Below the pieces are notes generated by a model, which was not told the DNA's origin, searched no databases, and saw only the letters and a program-made list of their open reading frames with translations. This document shows, in pieces, positions 8,181-16,406 of a stretch of 64,000 bases of DNA. The translations under genes and the position numbers were made by a program. The stretch is from CAVZRC01 sp963777695 (GTDB lineage: Bacteria; Planctomycetota; Planctomycetia; Isosphaerales; Isosphaeraceae), in assembly GCA_963777695.1 (NCBI GenBank), contig CAVZRC010000003.1, forward strand, positions 4,216,001 to 4,280,000, read 5' to 3'. Each line of letters starts with the position of its first letter. Position 1 is the stretch's first letter.

Positions 8181-9380
8181 TCAACGAAAGACGATCGCGG
8201 GCTCGAGCCGGATGACCCGCTGCACGCTGAGCAGGCTGGACAGGACGCAGATCAGGACGATGGCGCCGCCGGTGATCGGCAACAATTGCCAGGGCGTGAA
8301 GAAAGCCAGCTCACTCCCGCCGACAGCCCGGCCGAAGAGGGCCGCCAGGCCGACGCCTAGCCCGTAGCCCAGCAGGCCGACGACCAGGGCTTGCAGCAGG
8401 ATCATGCCGACGATCCGGATGTTCGTCGCCCCCATCGCCTTCAGGGCGCCGAACTGCTTGATGTTCTCGAGCGTGAAGTTGTAGAAGGTCTGGCCGGCGA
8501 TCGCGGTCCCGACGAGGAAGCCCAGCATCGCCGTGATCCCGAAATTGAACGGGATGCCCGTGTATCGGAGGTAATAGTCGATCGTCATCCAGGCGAATTC
8601 GGAGCTGGTCCTGGCCTTCAGGCCGGTCGCCGCCGTGATCCGGGCGGAGACGTCCTTGGCGCTCAGTCCCGGCTCGGTCTTCGCCAGGATATAGGAGAGG
8701 ATCTTCCGCTCCTGGGGGGCGAAGTTCTTGGCGCGGGTGTACGTCGTGTAGACGACGGGGTTGGTCTGGAAGGTCTTGGTGGCCTCGCAGACGCCGACAA
8801 TGACGGCGCGGTGATCGTTCATCTCGAGCTGTCGGCGGAGGAATCGCCGGTAGAAATCCTTGCCGAGCTTCTTGAGCGCTCCCCAGTCCTCGTCGGGATA
8901 GAGCTTTGGCAGCCGATCGCCGTCGACGATGATTGCGTCGGGGATGCGCAAGTCCCGCAGGTTGCCGGCCAGCATCTTGTAGAGAGGCGGGGCCCCCACC
9001 ATCGATGCGTCATCGAGCCCCAGCAGGATGACCTGCTCGATCACGGTCGCCTGATTGCCCCGGGATCGCGAGGGGTTCACCTTGACCCGCGCGTTGCCCT
9101 TGTAGAGCGGGACGGCCCAGAGCACGCCCTCGACGCCCCGCACCCGGTAGAGGCTGTTCTCCAGCATCGGCTTGACGTCGTCGATATAACGGACCGAGGG
9201 GTCCATGACCCACAGATCGGCGCCGGTGATGTCGGTGACCTGCCCGCAGGTCCGGAGCATCAGCCCGCAGAAGATCGACCCCTGCTGGGTGATCAGCAAC
9301 GCCGAGAAGGTCAGACCCAGGACGATCCCGAAGAATTTCGCCTTGTCACCGACCAGCATCTTCAGAGCGATCCACCCCAT
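8181..9380 (-). CDS. FtsX/DevC-like ABC transporter permease
   Basis: A 399-residue membrane protein with the MacB/FtsX layout: one N-terminal membrane helix (FFGIVLGLTFSALLITQQ), a large periplasmic domain (about residues 40-265), then three C-terminal helices (ITAMLGFLVGTAIAGQTFY, ILLQALVVGLLGYGLGVGL and the last near LICVLSSLLSV). The phrase NIKQFGALKAMGATN is the characteristic cytoplasmic coupling loop of FtsX-family permeases. Its start lies inside the 3' end of the TetR gene (35-base overlap), preceded by GGGGGGAG, implying translational coupling. Confidence 0.88.
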   Translation of the reverse strand: MGWIALKMLVGDKAKFFGIVLGLTFSALLITQQGSIFCGLMLRTCGQVTDITGADLWVMDPSVRYIDDVKPMLENSLYRVRGVEGVLWAVPLYKGNARVKVNPSRSRGNQATVIEQVILLGLDDASMVGAPPLYKMLAGNLRDLRIPDAIIVDGDRLPKLYPDEDWGALKKLGKDFYRRFLRRQLEMNDHRAVIVGVCEATKTFQTNPVVYTTYTRAKNFAPQERKILSYILAKTEPGLSAKDVSARITAATGLKARTSSEFAWMTIDYYLRYTGIPFNFGITAMLGFLVGTAIAGQTFYNFTLENIKQFGALKAMGATNIRIVGMILLQALVVGLLGYGLGVGLAALFGRAVGGSELAFFTPWQLLPITGGAIVLICVLSSLLSVQRVIRLEPAIVFR

Positions 9381-10062
9381 TGTCTCCCCCCTTCAACGAG
9401 GGCGCGGCCTTCGCCCCATCGAAACCCGTCACCCCCGCCTCGTCCAGGGGGGGTAGTTTGCCCAGCGCCGCCAGGCAGAACGTCGTGATATGCTCGGTCA
9501 GGTAATCCAGGTCGATCGCCCGGAAGGGCTCGACCCCGATCAAGCGTTCGTTGATCGCCCGGGCCATCTTGTAATGCAAGCATTGCCCGATCACGCTGAA
9601 AACCAGCGCCTGGAGTTTCCGGGTGTCCGCCGCCGGGCAGAATGCCCGGAGGATCCCCGACAATCGCTCGAACCGAGGCCGGATCATCTCGCGGATGACG
9701 ACATCCGAGGCGGACGTCGGGTGGAGCATCTCCCGGAGCAAGAGCCGGTGCCGCCAGTCATCGGGGTCATCGACGGCCAGCACGCGACAGAGGAAGTGAC
9801 GGATGAAGTCCCGGAGCTGCTCGGACGGATTGCCCGTCTCGCCTTCTCCGCAGGTTTCCGCCTCGGCCCCGCATCGATGCGCGTAGAGCACGGCCTGGAC
9901 GTAGAGCTCCTCCTTGTCGCCGAAGTGATAGTTCACCGCGGCCACGTTCGCCCCGGCGCGCTCGCAGATCGTGCGAATCCGGGCCGCATCGAATCCCTTC
10001 TCCGCAAACTCCTCGCCCGCCGCCTCCAGCAATCGAACTCGCGTCGGATCTTGTACTTCCAT
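9346..10062 (-). CDS. TetR-family transcriptional regulator, CecR-like
   Basis: A 238-residue repressor. The N-terminal helix-turn-helix spans about residues 7-50 (LLEAAGEEFAEKGFDAARI, then ANVAAVNYHFGDKEELY, the recognition-helix signature of TetR). The C-terminal ligand domain has the length and FVFSVIGQCLHYKMA-type segment of the DUF1956/CecR group. It is the first gene of an operon with an ABC permease, ATPase and HlyD adaptor, as in E. coli cecR-ybhGFSR, so it probably autoregulates an efflux pump. I chose the ATG at 10062 with GGGGAAG before it; the alternative upstream TTG at 10092 would overlap the putative operator. Confidence 0.87.
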   Translation of the reverse strand: MEVQDPTRVRLLEAAGEEFAEKGFDAARIRTICERAGANVAAVNYHFGDKEELYVQAVLYAHRCGAEAETCGEGETGNPSEQLRDFIRHFLCRVLAVDDPDDWRHRLLLREMLHPTSASDVVIREMIRPRFERLSGILRAFCPAADTRKLQALVFSVIGQCLHYKMARAINERLIGVEPFRAIDLDYLTEHITTFCLAALGKLPPLDEAGVTGFDGAKAAPSLKGGDNGVDRSEDAGR

Positions 10063-10077
10063 CGCTTCCCCTGCTCC

Positions 10078-10102
10078 AAACACCTGTTTCAAACAGATGT
10101 TT
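10078..10102. promoter_or_regulatory. double palindromic TetR operator upstream of the efflux operon
   Basis: AAACACCTGTTT (10078-10089) and AAACAGATGTTT (10091-10102) are two 12-bp AAACA-N2-TGTTT palindromes separated by one base. They sit 16 bases upstream of the chosen TetR start codon. Paired short palindromes near their own gene are typical TetR-family operators. Binding by the adjacent regulator is inferred. Confidence 0.7.
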
Positions 10103-10120
10103 CAATTAACATTACGCATT

Positions 10121-10153
10121 TTCGGCCTCGCGTCAAGCGTGGGTTGAGGATTT
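10121..10153. repeat. 33-bp direct repeat, left copy, flanking the kinase operon
   Basis: TTCGGCCTCGCGTC, three variable bases, then GGGTTGAGGATTT. The right copy is at 14712-14744 and differs at three positions. The two copies bracket the three-gene phosphorelay operon. Confidence 0.65.
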
Positions 10154-10601
10154 CTCGTTCGCCTCACCGTTTTCGGACGGGATGGAGTCTCATGAGACGG
10201 GGACCTGCGAGGGGAATGCGGGTGGATTCCGAAACGGTAACCTTCAGGCTAGGCGAGCAGGGTGCCGTCCGAGGCACGGAACGGTATTATGGACCTCTGA
10301 AAGCGGAGCTACCATCGAGAAGATCCGTCTGGTCGCCGCCCACGAATTCCTCCAGACGACCAAACTCGTCGATCGCGTCCTCAACCCAACATCGTTCGAT
10401 TCACTCGATTACATCATTATCTGAAAGCCGAGCACGGTGAGTCTTCGAGTGCTTCTACCGGGTCCTGGCGAGACAGGCTAAATTAGCCCGACCCATCGAT
10501 TGATCCGACCGGGTTAACTTGTCGAGAGACCAGAATTGGCATGAAACGTGCGGCATTCGCACGAGCAGCCCGCTCAACCCGCGTGGATGACGGAGATCGC
10601 A
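10154..10601. other. gene-poor intergenic region
   Basis: About 450 bases between the tetR promoter region and the triple-PAS kinase. A short open frame at 10182-10424 (80 codons) has no recognisable domain and poor amino-acid texture, so I do not call it a gene. The kinase promoter is presumably here. Confidence 0.4.
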
Positions 10602-12569
10602 ATGCGAGAAGAGACGGTGCGGTCGTCGCCGGAGCAAGCCCTGTTCGAGAGCGAGGCCCGCACGCGCGCGATCCTCGATGCGGCCGTCGATGCCATCCTC
10701 ACCATCGATGAAGTCGGCCGCGTCGAGTCGATGAATCCGGCGGCGGAGCGGCTCTTCGGCTACCCCTCCAACGAGGTCGTCGGCCGGAACGTCCGCATGC
10801 TCATGCCCCAGCCGTACCGTGCCGAGCACGACGGCTACCTGAGCAATTACCTGAACACCGGCCAGAAGAAGATCATCGGCATCGGCCGCGAGGTCGTCGG
10901 CCTGCGCAAGGACGGCTCCACCTTCCCCATGCACCTGGCCGTCAGCGAGCTGCACCTCGGCGACCGCCGCATGTTCACGGGCATCGCACGCGACATCACG
11001 GACATCAGGAAGGCCATCCAGGAACTGGAACATAGCGAGGCCCGCACGCGCGCGATCCTCGATGCGGCCGTCAACGCCATCCTCACCATCGATCCGAGCG
11101 GCCTAGTCGAGTCGATGAACCCGGCGGCGGAGCGGCTCTTCGGCTACCCTTCCAACGAGGTCGTCGGCCAGAACGTCAGGATGCTCATGCCCCAGCCGTA
11201 CCGTGCCGAGCACGACGGCTACCTGAGCAATTACCTCAACACCGGCCAGAAGAAGATCATCGGCATCGGCCGCGAGGTCGTCGGCCTGCGCAAGGACGGT
11301 TCCACCTTCCCGATGCATCTGGCCGTCAGCGAGTTGCACCTCGGCGACCGCCGCATGTTCACGGGCATCGCACGCGACATCACGGACCTCCGCCACGCCA
11401 TCAGCCAACTCGAGGACAGCGAGGCGCGGACGAGGACGATCCTCGAAACCGCCGTGGACGCGATCATCACCATCGACGAGAGCGGCCTCATCGAGTCGAT
11501 CAACCCGGCGGCGGAGCGGCTCTTCGGCTACCCCTCCAGCGAGGTCGTCGGCCAGAACGTCAGGATGCTCATGCCCCAGCCCTACCGTGCCGAGCATGAC
11601 AGCTACTTGAACAATTACCTGACCACCGGTCAGAAGAAGATCATCGGCATCGGCCGCGAGGTCGTCGGCCTGCGCAAGGACGGCTCCACCTTCCCCATGG
11701 ACCTCGCCGTCAGCGAGGTGCAGCTCGGATCGCGACAACTCTTCACGGGGATCGTCCGGGACATCTCCGAGCGCAATAAAGCGGAGGAGCAGCTCCGGTT
11801 CTACGCCGGGGAACTCCAGGGCCGGAATGCCGAATTGCTGCGCAGCAACCAGGAACTGGACGAATTCGCCTACATCGCATCGCACGACTTGAAGGAACCG
11901 TTGCGGGGCATCCACAACTACGCGACGTTCCTGCTCGAGGACTACAAGGAGAAGCTCGATTCGGAGGGCGTGGACAAGCTCGACACGCTCAAGCGATTGA
12001 CGCAGCGCATGGACGTGCTCCTCGATTCGCTGCTCGAATTCTCGCGCGTCGGCCGCCTCGACTTCGCCATCCGAACGACCGACCTCAACGAGGTCCTGGA
12101 AGAGGTCCTGGATTCGTTGCGCATCAACCTGAAGGAACGCGGCGTGGACATCCGCATCCCCCGGACGTTACCCGTCATCCAGGGGGACCGCGTACGCGTC
12201 GGCGAAGTGCTCCGCAATTTGATCACCAACTCGATGAAGTACAACGACAAGGCGGAGAAGTGGATCGAGATCGGCTACGGCGAGGACCTGGGCCTCGACG
12301 CGAGAAAGCCCAAGGAAGACGAGGCCTTCATCGGCCATCACACGGTATTCTACGTCCGTGACAACGGCATCGGCATACCCGAGAAGCACTACGAGGCGAT
12401 CTTCCGGATCTTCAAGCGCCTGCACTCTCGCGACGAATTCGGGGGCGGCACCGGGGTGGGGCTCACGATCGTCAAGAAGATCATCGAGCGCCACGGTGGG
12501 CAGATCTGGATCGATTCGTCGCGCGACGAAGGGACCTGCTTCTATTTCACCCTCTCCCCGACCGAGTGA
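10602..12569 (+). CDS. sensor histidine kinase with three tandem FixL-type haem PAS domains
   Basis: A 655-residue soluble kinase. Three near-identical PAS domains repeat with a 128-residue period (about 15-135, 143-263, 271-391). Each has the FixL signature: LMPQPYRAEHD, then IIGIGREVVGLRKDG and FTGI.RDI. Aligned by hand to Bradyrhizobium FixL, the histidine in EHD (H76, H204, H332) matches haem ligand His200, and the arginine of GIGR (R96, R224, R352) matches distal Arg220. The HisKA domain has the phospho-acceptor in IASHDLKEPLRG (H428), then a HATPase_c domain (VRDNGIGIP, GGGTGVGLTIVKK). There are no membrane segments. The ATG at 10602 is preceded by GGAG. It likely senses O2 or another haem ligand and signals to the next two genes. 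Confidence 0.85.
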   Translation: MREETVRSSPEQALFESEARTRAILDAAVDAILTIDEVGRVESMNPAAERLFGYPSNEVVGRNVRMLMPQPYRAEHDGYLSNYLNTGQKKIIGIGREVVGLRKDGSTFPMHLAVSELHLGDRRMFTGIARDITDIRKAIQELEHSEARTRAILDAAVNAILTIDPSGLVESMNPAAERLFGYPSNEVVGQNVRMLMPQPYRAEHDGYLSNYLNTGQKKIIGIGREVVGLRKDGSTFPMHLAVSELHLGDRRMFTGIARDITDLRHAISQLEDSEARTRTILETAVDAIITIDESGLIESINPAAERLFGYPSSEVVGQNVRMLMPQPYRAEHDSYLNNYLTTGQKKIIGIGREVVGLRKDGSTFPMDLAVSEVQLGSRQLFTGIVRDISERNKAEEQLRFYAGELQGRNAELLRSNQELDEFAYIASHDLKEPLRGIHNYATFLLEDYKEKLDSEGVDKLDTLKRLTQRMDVLLDSLLEFSRVGRLDFAIRTTDLNEVLEEVLDSLRINLKERGVDIRIPRTLPVIQGDRVRVGEVLRNLITNSMKYNDKAEKWIEIGYGEDLGLDARKPKEDEAFIGHHTVFYVRDNGIGIPEKHYEAIFRIFKRLHSRDEFGGGTGVGLTIVKKIIERHGGQIWIDSSRDEGTCFYFTLSPTE

Positions 12570-12571
12570 CC

Positions 12572-13015
12572 ATGGTGATCCAACACCCGATGCTGCTCAT
12601 CGAGGACAGCCCCGAAGATCGCGAGGCCACGGTCCGCGCCCTGAAGAGGGCGGGCATCACCAGCCCGGTCCATTGGTGCGCGAGCGGCGACGACGCCCTC
12701 GACTACCTCCACCGGCGCGGCAGGTATGTCAACGCCAGTCTGTCGCCCCGTCCCAACCTCATCCTGCTGGACCTCAACATGCCCGGCACGGACGGCCGGG
12801 AGGTCCTGAGCGAGGTCAAGCAGACGGAAGAATTGAAGTCCATCCCCGTGATCATCCTCACGACATCGACCGACTCGCGAGATGTCGAGAGCTGCTACCA
12901 GATGGGGGCGAACAGTTACGTCAAGAAGCCGGTCGATCTGGAGGGGTTCATGCTCTCCATCCAGCGTCTCAAGGATTACTGGTTCGAAGTCGTGGTCCTT
13001 CCCAAGGCGGAGTGA
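12572..13015 (+). CDS. single-domain response regulator (Rcp1-like)
   Basis: A 147-residue stand-alone receiver. The acidic pair is in LLIEDSPEDRE, the phospho-acceptor Asp is in LILLDLNMPGTDG, Thr is in IILTTS and Lys is in YVKKPVD. The long loop between beta3 and its helix (HRRGRYVNASLSPRPN) and the KPVDLEGF ending match Rcp1-type regulators that pair with phytochrome-like kinases carrying the same HisKA type. The kinase stop codon overlaps a GTG at 12566 (GTGA), which could be an alternative start; I used the ATG at 12572. It probably passes phosphoryl groups between the upstream kinase and the downstream hybrid kinase. Confidence 0.85.
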   Translation: MVIQHPMLLIEDSPEDREATVRALKRAGITSPVHWCASGDDALDYLHRRGRYVNASLSPRPNLILLDLNMPGTDGREVLSEVKQTEELKSIPVIILTTSTDSRDVESCYQMGANSYVKKPVDLEGFMLSIQRLKDYWFEVVVLPKAE

Positions 13016-13022
13016 CCCGACC

Positions 13023-14642
13023 ATGAGCGAAAGGCCCTACCGAATCCTCATCATCGAAGATAGCCCAGAGGATCGGGAATCCTACCGGCGGAGCATCGCC
13101 CGGAGGCGGGATCAGGACTATCAATTCTGGGAAACCGACTCGGTCGAAGAAGGCTTACGCCTCTGCCAGGAATTGAATCCCGATTGCATCCTGCTCGATT
13201 ATCAGCTCCCCGACGCGGACGGCCTGGAGTTCCTCGATCGCTTCCAGGGAGCCGCCGGAGGCGCGCCGATCCCCATCGTCATGCTCACGGGACATGGCAA
13301 CGAAGCGGTGGCGGTCCAGGCCATGAAGAAGGGCGTCCATGACTACCTGGTCAAGGGCTTCAACACCGATGGGCTCCCCCTGGTCGTGCGAGCGGCGATC
13401 GATCACGGTGCCTTGCGGCGCCGCATCGACGCGCAACGATTGGAGGTCGAGCGATTGTCGGCGGAACGCCTCTCGCTCATCGCCGAACTGGAGCGGCACG
13501 CGGCAGCCCTCGCGGCGACCAACCGGAGCAAGGACGAATTCCTCGCCATGCTGGCCCATGAGCTGCGCAATCCGCTCGCCGCCATCCGCAATGCCCTGGA
13601 CCTCGCCGATCGCTCGAGGGAGGAGGAAGACCTCGCCTGGAGCCACCAGGTCATCAATCGGCAGGTCCTCAATCTCGGCGTCCTCATCGATGACCTGCTC
13701 GATGTCGCCCGCATCACGCAGGGCAAGATCCAACTCCGCAGGGAACGGCTGGACGCCGCTCGCATCATCCACAATGCCGTCGAGACGGTCAGGCCGCTGC
13801 TCGTCAAGAAGAATCACGAATTCGCCTGCTCGTTCACGTCTTCGGGCCTGCACCTGGACGCCGACCGGACGAGGCTCGAGCAAATCCTCGTGAATTTGCT
13901 ATCCAATGCCGTCAAATACACCCCGCCCGGCGGCCACATCCAGCTCACGGCCGGGGCCGAGGGCGGCGAGGTGATCATCCGGGTCCGCGACGATGGGATC
14001 GGCATTTCGCCCGCGATGCTGCCTCACCTCTTCGACTTGTTCGCCCAGGTGGACCGCTCGCTGGACCGCTCGGAGGGGGGACTGGGGATCGGCCTGACGA
14101 TCGCGAAGTCCCTGGCCCAATTGCACGGCGGCACCATCACCGCCACGAGCGATGGTCCCGGTTCCGGCAGTGAATTCGTCGTGCGGCTCCCCGCCATGGA
14201 AGCCCCGGTGGAACCAAGCCCGCTGCCCAACGCCCCCGCGATCGCGCAAGCCAAGTGCCTCCAGGTGCTGGTTGTCGATGATAACGTGGACACGGCCGAG
14301 GGGATGGCCAGGCTCCTGACACTTTCCGGCCATTCGGTGGGGATCGCCACGTCCGGCCCCGACGCCATCGAGGCGGCCCGCCGCGTATGCCCTTACGCGG
14401 TGCTCCTCGACATCGGGCTTCCCGGCATGGACGGCTACGAGGTCGCCAAAGTCCTCCGCCAACTCCTCGGCCCGGATGACCTGATCATCGCCGTCTCCGG
14501 CTATGGAGATCAAGAGTCCCGTCGCCGTACCAAGGAAGCGGGTTTCGATCACCACTTCGTCAAGCCCGTCGATTACGATACCCTGCTCTCGCTCCTGGGC
14601 CGGCCGAGGGCCTCGAGGAGCCTATCCCAGTCGGGAGGGTGA
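13023..14642 (+). CDS. hybrid histidine kinase: receiver-HisKA-HATPase-receiver
   Basis: A 539-residue soluble protein. The N-terminal receiver (residues 6-125) has phospho-acceptor D59 in CILLDYQLPDADG. A coiled coil follows, then HisKA with H179 in LAMLAHELRNPLAAI and a HATPase_c domain (VNLLSNAVKYT, VRDDGIGI, GGLGIGLTIAK). A second receiver (about 415-530) has LVVDDNVDTAEG, phospho-acceptor Asp in AVLLDIGLPGMDG and Lys in HFVKPVD. It starts 7 bases after the upstream regulator, so the three genes form an operon. It is likely a relay step receiving phosphate at its N-terminal receiver; no DNA-binding output domain is seen in the operon. Confidence 0.87.
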   Translation: MSERPYRILIIEDSPEDRESYRRSIARRRDQDYQFWETDSVEEGLRLCQELNPDCILLDYQLPDADGLEFLDRFQGAAGGAPIPIVMLTGHGNEAVAVQAMKKGVHDYLVKGFNTDGLPLVVRAAIDHGALRRRIDAQRLEVERLSAERLSLIAELERHAAALAATNRSKDEFLAMLAHELRNPLAAIRNALDLADRSREEEDLAWSHQVINRQVLNLGVLIDDLLDVARITQGKIQLRRERLDAARIIHNAVETVRPLLVKKNHEFACSFTSSGLHLDADRTRLEQILVNLLSNAVKYTPPGGHIQLTAGAEGGEVIIRVRDDGIGISPAMLPHLFDLFAQVDRSLDRSEGGLGIGLTIAKSLAQLHGGTITATSDGPGSGSEFVVRLPAMEAPVEPSPLPNAPAIAQAKCLQVLVVDDNVDTAEGMARLLTLSGHSVGIATSGPDAIEAARRVCPYAVLLDIGLPGMDGYEVAKVLRQLLGPDDLIIAVSGYGDQESRRRTKEAGFDHHFVKPVDYDTLLSLLGRPRASRSLSQSGG

Positions 14643-14711
14643 AACCCACTGAATCGCTCGTCGCTTCCGCATTCGGTGGTTTCACGCACGAAACGGACGG
14701 CAATCCGCGGC

Positions 14712-14744
14712 TTCGGCCTCGCGTCGAGCACGGGTTGAGGATTT
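14712..14744. repeat. 33-bp direct repeat, right copy
   Basis: The partner of 10121-10153: TTCGGCCTCGCGTC then GGGTTGAGGATTT, with three mismatches between. It lies between the hybrid kinase and holA. Confidence 0.65.
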
Positions 14745-14790
14745 ATTCTGAATGCGGGATTCGTTTCGCGATCGATCCAGAGGGCCGGCC

Positions 14791-15808
14791 ATGCACGCAT
14801 TGGACTGGATGAAGGAGTCGGGAGGTCAGTCGATCCGCCCCGTCTATACCGTCTTCGGGACCGACGTGTACTTGATCCGGGAGTCGATCAATGGGGTGGT
14901 GCGTGCGGTCTTCCCCGAGCCGGACGGCGAGGCGGCGGTCGGCCGATTCCCGGGGCCGCAGACCGAGCTGGCCGACGTCCTGGATGAACTGTTCACGCTC
15001 CCCTTCTTCAGCAAGCGCCGACTGGTCATCGTCGAGGATGCGGACACGTTCGTCACCAAGCATCGTAGGGAGCTGGAAGCCTACGTCGAGAAGCCGAGTA
15101 CCTCGGGGACCTTGCTGCTCCAGGTGAAGCAATGGACGTCGTCAACGAAGCTGGCGAAGCTCGTGGACAAGGCGGGCCTGGCCATCGACTGCGCGGCCTT
15201 GAAGGACAAGGACGCGGCGCGGATCGTCGCGTGGCTGATCCAGTACGCGAAGGCACATTGCGACGCCCGGCTCGATAGCGGGGCGGCGAATCTGCTGGTG
15301 GAGCTGGCTGGCGTCGAGGTCGGTATCCTCGTGGCCGAGGTCGAAAAGCTGGCCGTGTATGCCGGCACCAGCAAGCGGATCGAGCGCGGCGATGTCGCCA
15401 AGATGGTGGGCGCCGGCCGCGTCGAGACGATCTGGAAGGCGCTCGACGCGGCCACGACCGGGGAAGCCGGCGAGTCGCTGGTGCTCCTGGACAACCTCCT
15501 TGCGGCCGGCGAGCACCCGACGCCGTTGCTCGCGGCGATGAGCGCCTCGCTGCTCAAGGTCCATTACGCGGGCCGGCTCCGCGCCGCTCGATTGCCGCTG
15601 GACGAGGCCTGCCGGATCGCGGGCATCCCCCCCTTCGCCGTCGAGAAGACGCGGAAACAGCACGCGCATCTCGGCCCCCGACGAGTTCGACCGCCTGCCG
15701 GCGACGCTCCTGCGAGCCGACCTCGACCTCAAGGGCGGTACCACCCTCGACCCTCGCGTCGTCCTGGAACAGCTCTTCATCACGCTCGCCCTGCCGCGAA
15801 CCGACTGA
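14791..15808 (+). CDS. holA: DNA polymerase III delta subunit, with a C-terminal frameshift
   Basis: The clamp-loader delta subunit that opens the beta sliding clamp. The N-terminus IRPVYTVFGTDVYLIRE is the family's 'Y.L.G.D..L..E' motif, followed by the expected LPFFSKRRLVIVEDAD segment and a C-terminal collar domain (WKALDAATTGEAGESLVLLDNLL, LLAAMSASLLKVHYAGRL). The product is normal through QHAHLGP. There a run of five C at 15675-15679 throws the frame off; removing one C continues as DEFDRLPATLLRADLDLKGG and ends at the TGA 15806-15808, a normal HolA end. Read literally, the frame runs to 15900 with an arginine-rich tail. Because the gene is essential, a sequencing error is most likely. 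The start at 14791 gives the usual MHALDW N-terminus. Confidence 0.85.
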
Positions 15809-16053
15809 TCGGCACTAGTTTTGCTGCATTCTCTAAACTCACACTTCGAGAACGAACCGAGCCAGTGTCCACGCCGGCGGTCCGATCCCGAGCGTCCTGA
15901 TCTCTCCGCGTAATCACGCATTATTTTACGAATAGTCCGATGAATCGCTTGCGTTTTCCCGGAGAGCGATTAGGATAAACCGACAGATATGACCTATACT
16001 CTAGCGAATCGACCCTGGTTCAGCCTAATTACGCCCCACCCCAGAGTGACATC
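15809..16053. other. spacer without recognisable genes
   Basis: About 245 bases between holA and the small BON-like gene, noticeably richer in A and T than the flanks (for example TAGGATAAACCGACAG). It probably contains the promoter of the downstream gene. No hairpin terminator was seen. Confidence 0.35.
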
Positions 16054-16281
16054 ATGGCTTTAGATGTGCCTGCCACGGGCCCGAGTCTGGTCGAACGGAT
16101 CGAAGCGTCGGTTCGCCAGCTCACTCACGGACGGATTCGCAATCTGGTCGTCCAGGAGATACAAGGACAGGTGGTCGTAAGCGGTCAAGCGCCGTCGCGA
16201 CATGCGAAGCAGCTCGCGCTCCATGGAGCGCTTGAGTTTCTTCCGGGCGATCGCTTCTCGGAAAAGATCACCATCGGTTGA
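16054..16281 (+). CDS. small BON-like domain protein (75 aa)
   Basis: A 75-residue protein composed almost wholly of a BON-like fold: an N-terminal helix (LVERIEASVRQLTHGRIRNL), two beta strands with the typical VVQEIQGQVVVSGQ and a final helix (RHAKQLALHGALEFLPG). BON domains usually bind lipids or other envelope surfaces, but this protein lacks a signal peptide. Similar short proteins are common in planctomycetes, and a larger four-BON protein is encoded at 20093-21679. It is a single gene with no close partner. Confidence 0.65.
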   Translation: MALDVPATGPSLVERIEASVRQLTHGRIRNLVVQEIQGQVVVSGQAPSRHAKQLALHGALEFLPGDRFSEKITIG

Positions 16282-16326
16282 ATGGTCTCGCAACGGTCAT
16301 CCACGCTCTTCGACGGTTGCTCACCC

Positions 16327-16350
16327 GTAGGTCAGGTTTTCCAGCCTGAC
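16327..16350. repeat. single copy of a palindromic 'GTCAGG-TTTCCAGCCTGAC' element
   Basis: GTAGGTCAGGTTTTCCAGCC followed by TGAC. It is a one-mismatch version of the arms of the nested palindrome at 43367-43423. It lies downstream of the BON-like gene and of the convergent kinase. Confidence 0.6.
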
Positions 16351-16406
16351 ATTGCCCTTTGCAACGGTCAGGTGTGTGAATCGGGTCGAAGATTGCGCGG
16401 CGCGCA

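Noticed and set aside
10182..10424. 80-codon frame before the triple-PAS kinase
   Set aside because: No recognisable domain and weak start context; treated as spacer.
10660..11811. CRISPR-like periodic repeat
   Set aside because: The 384-bp period is the PAS-domain repeat inside a coding frame; no short spaced repeats occur.
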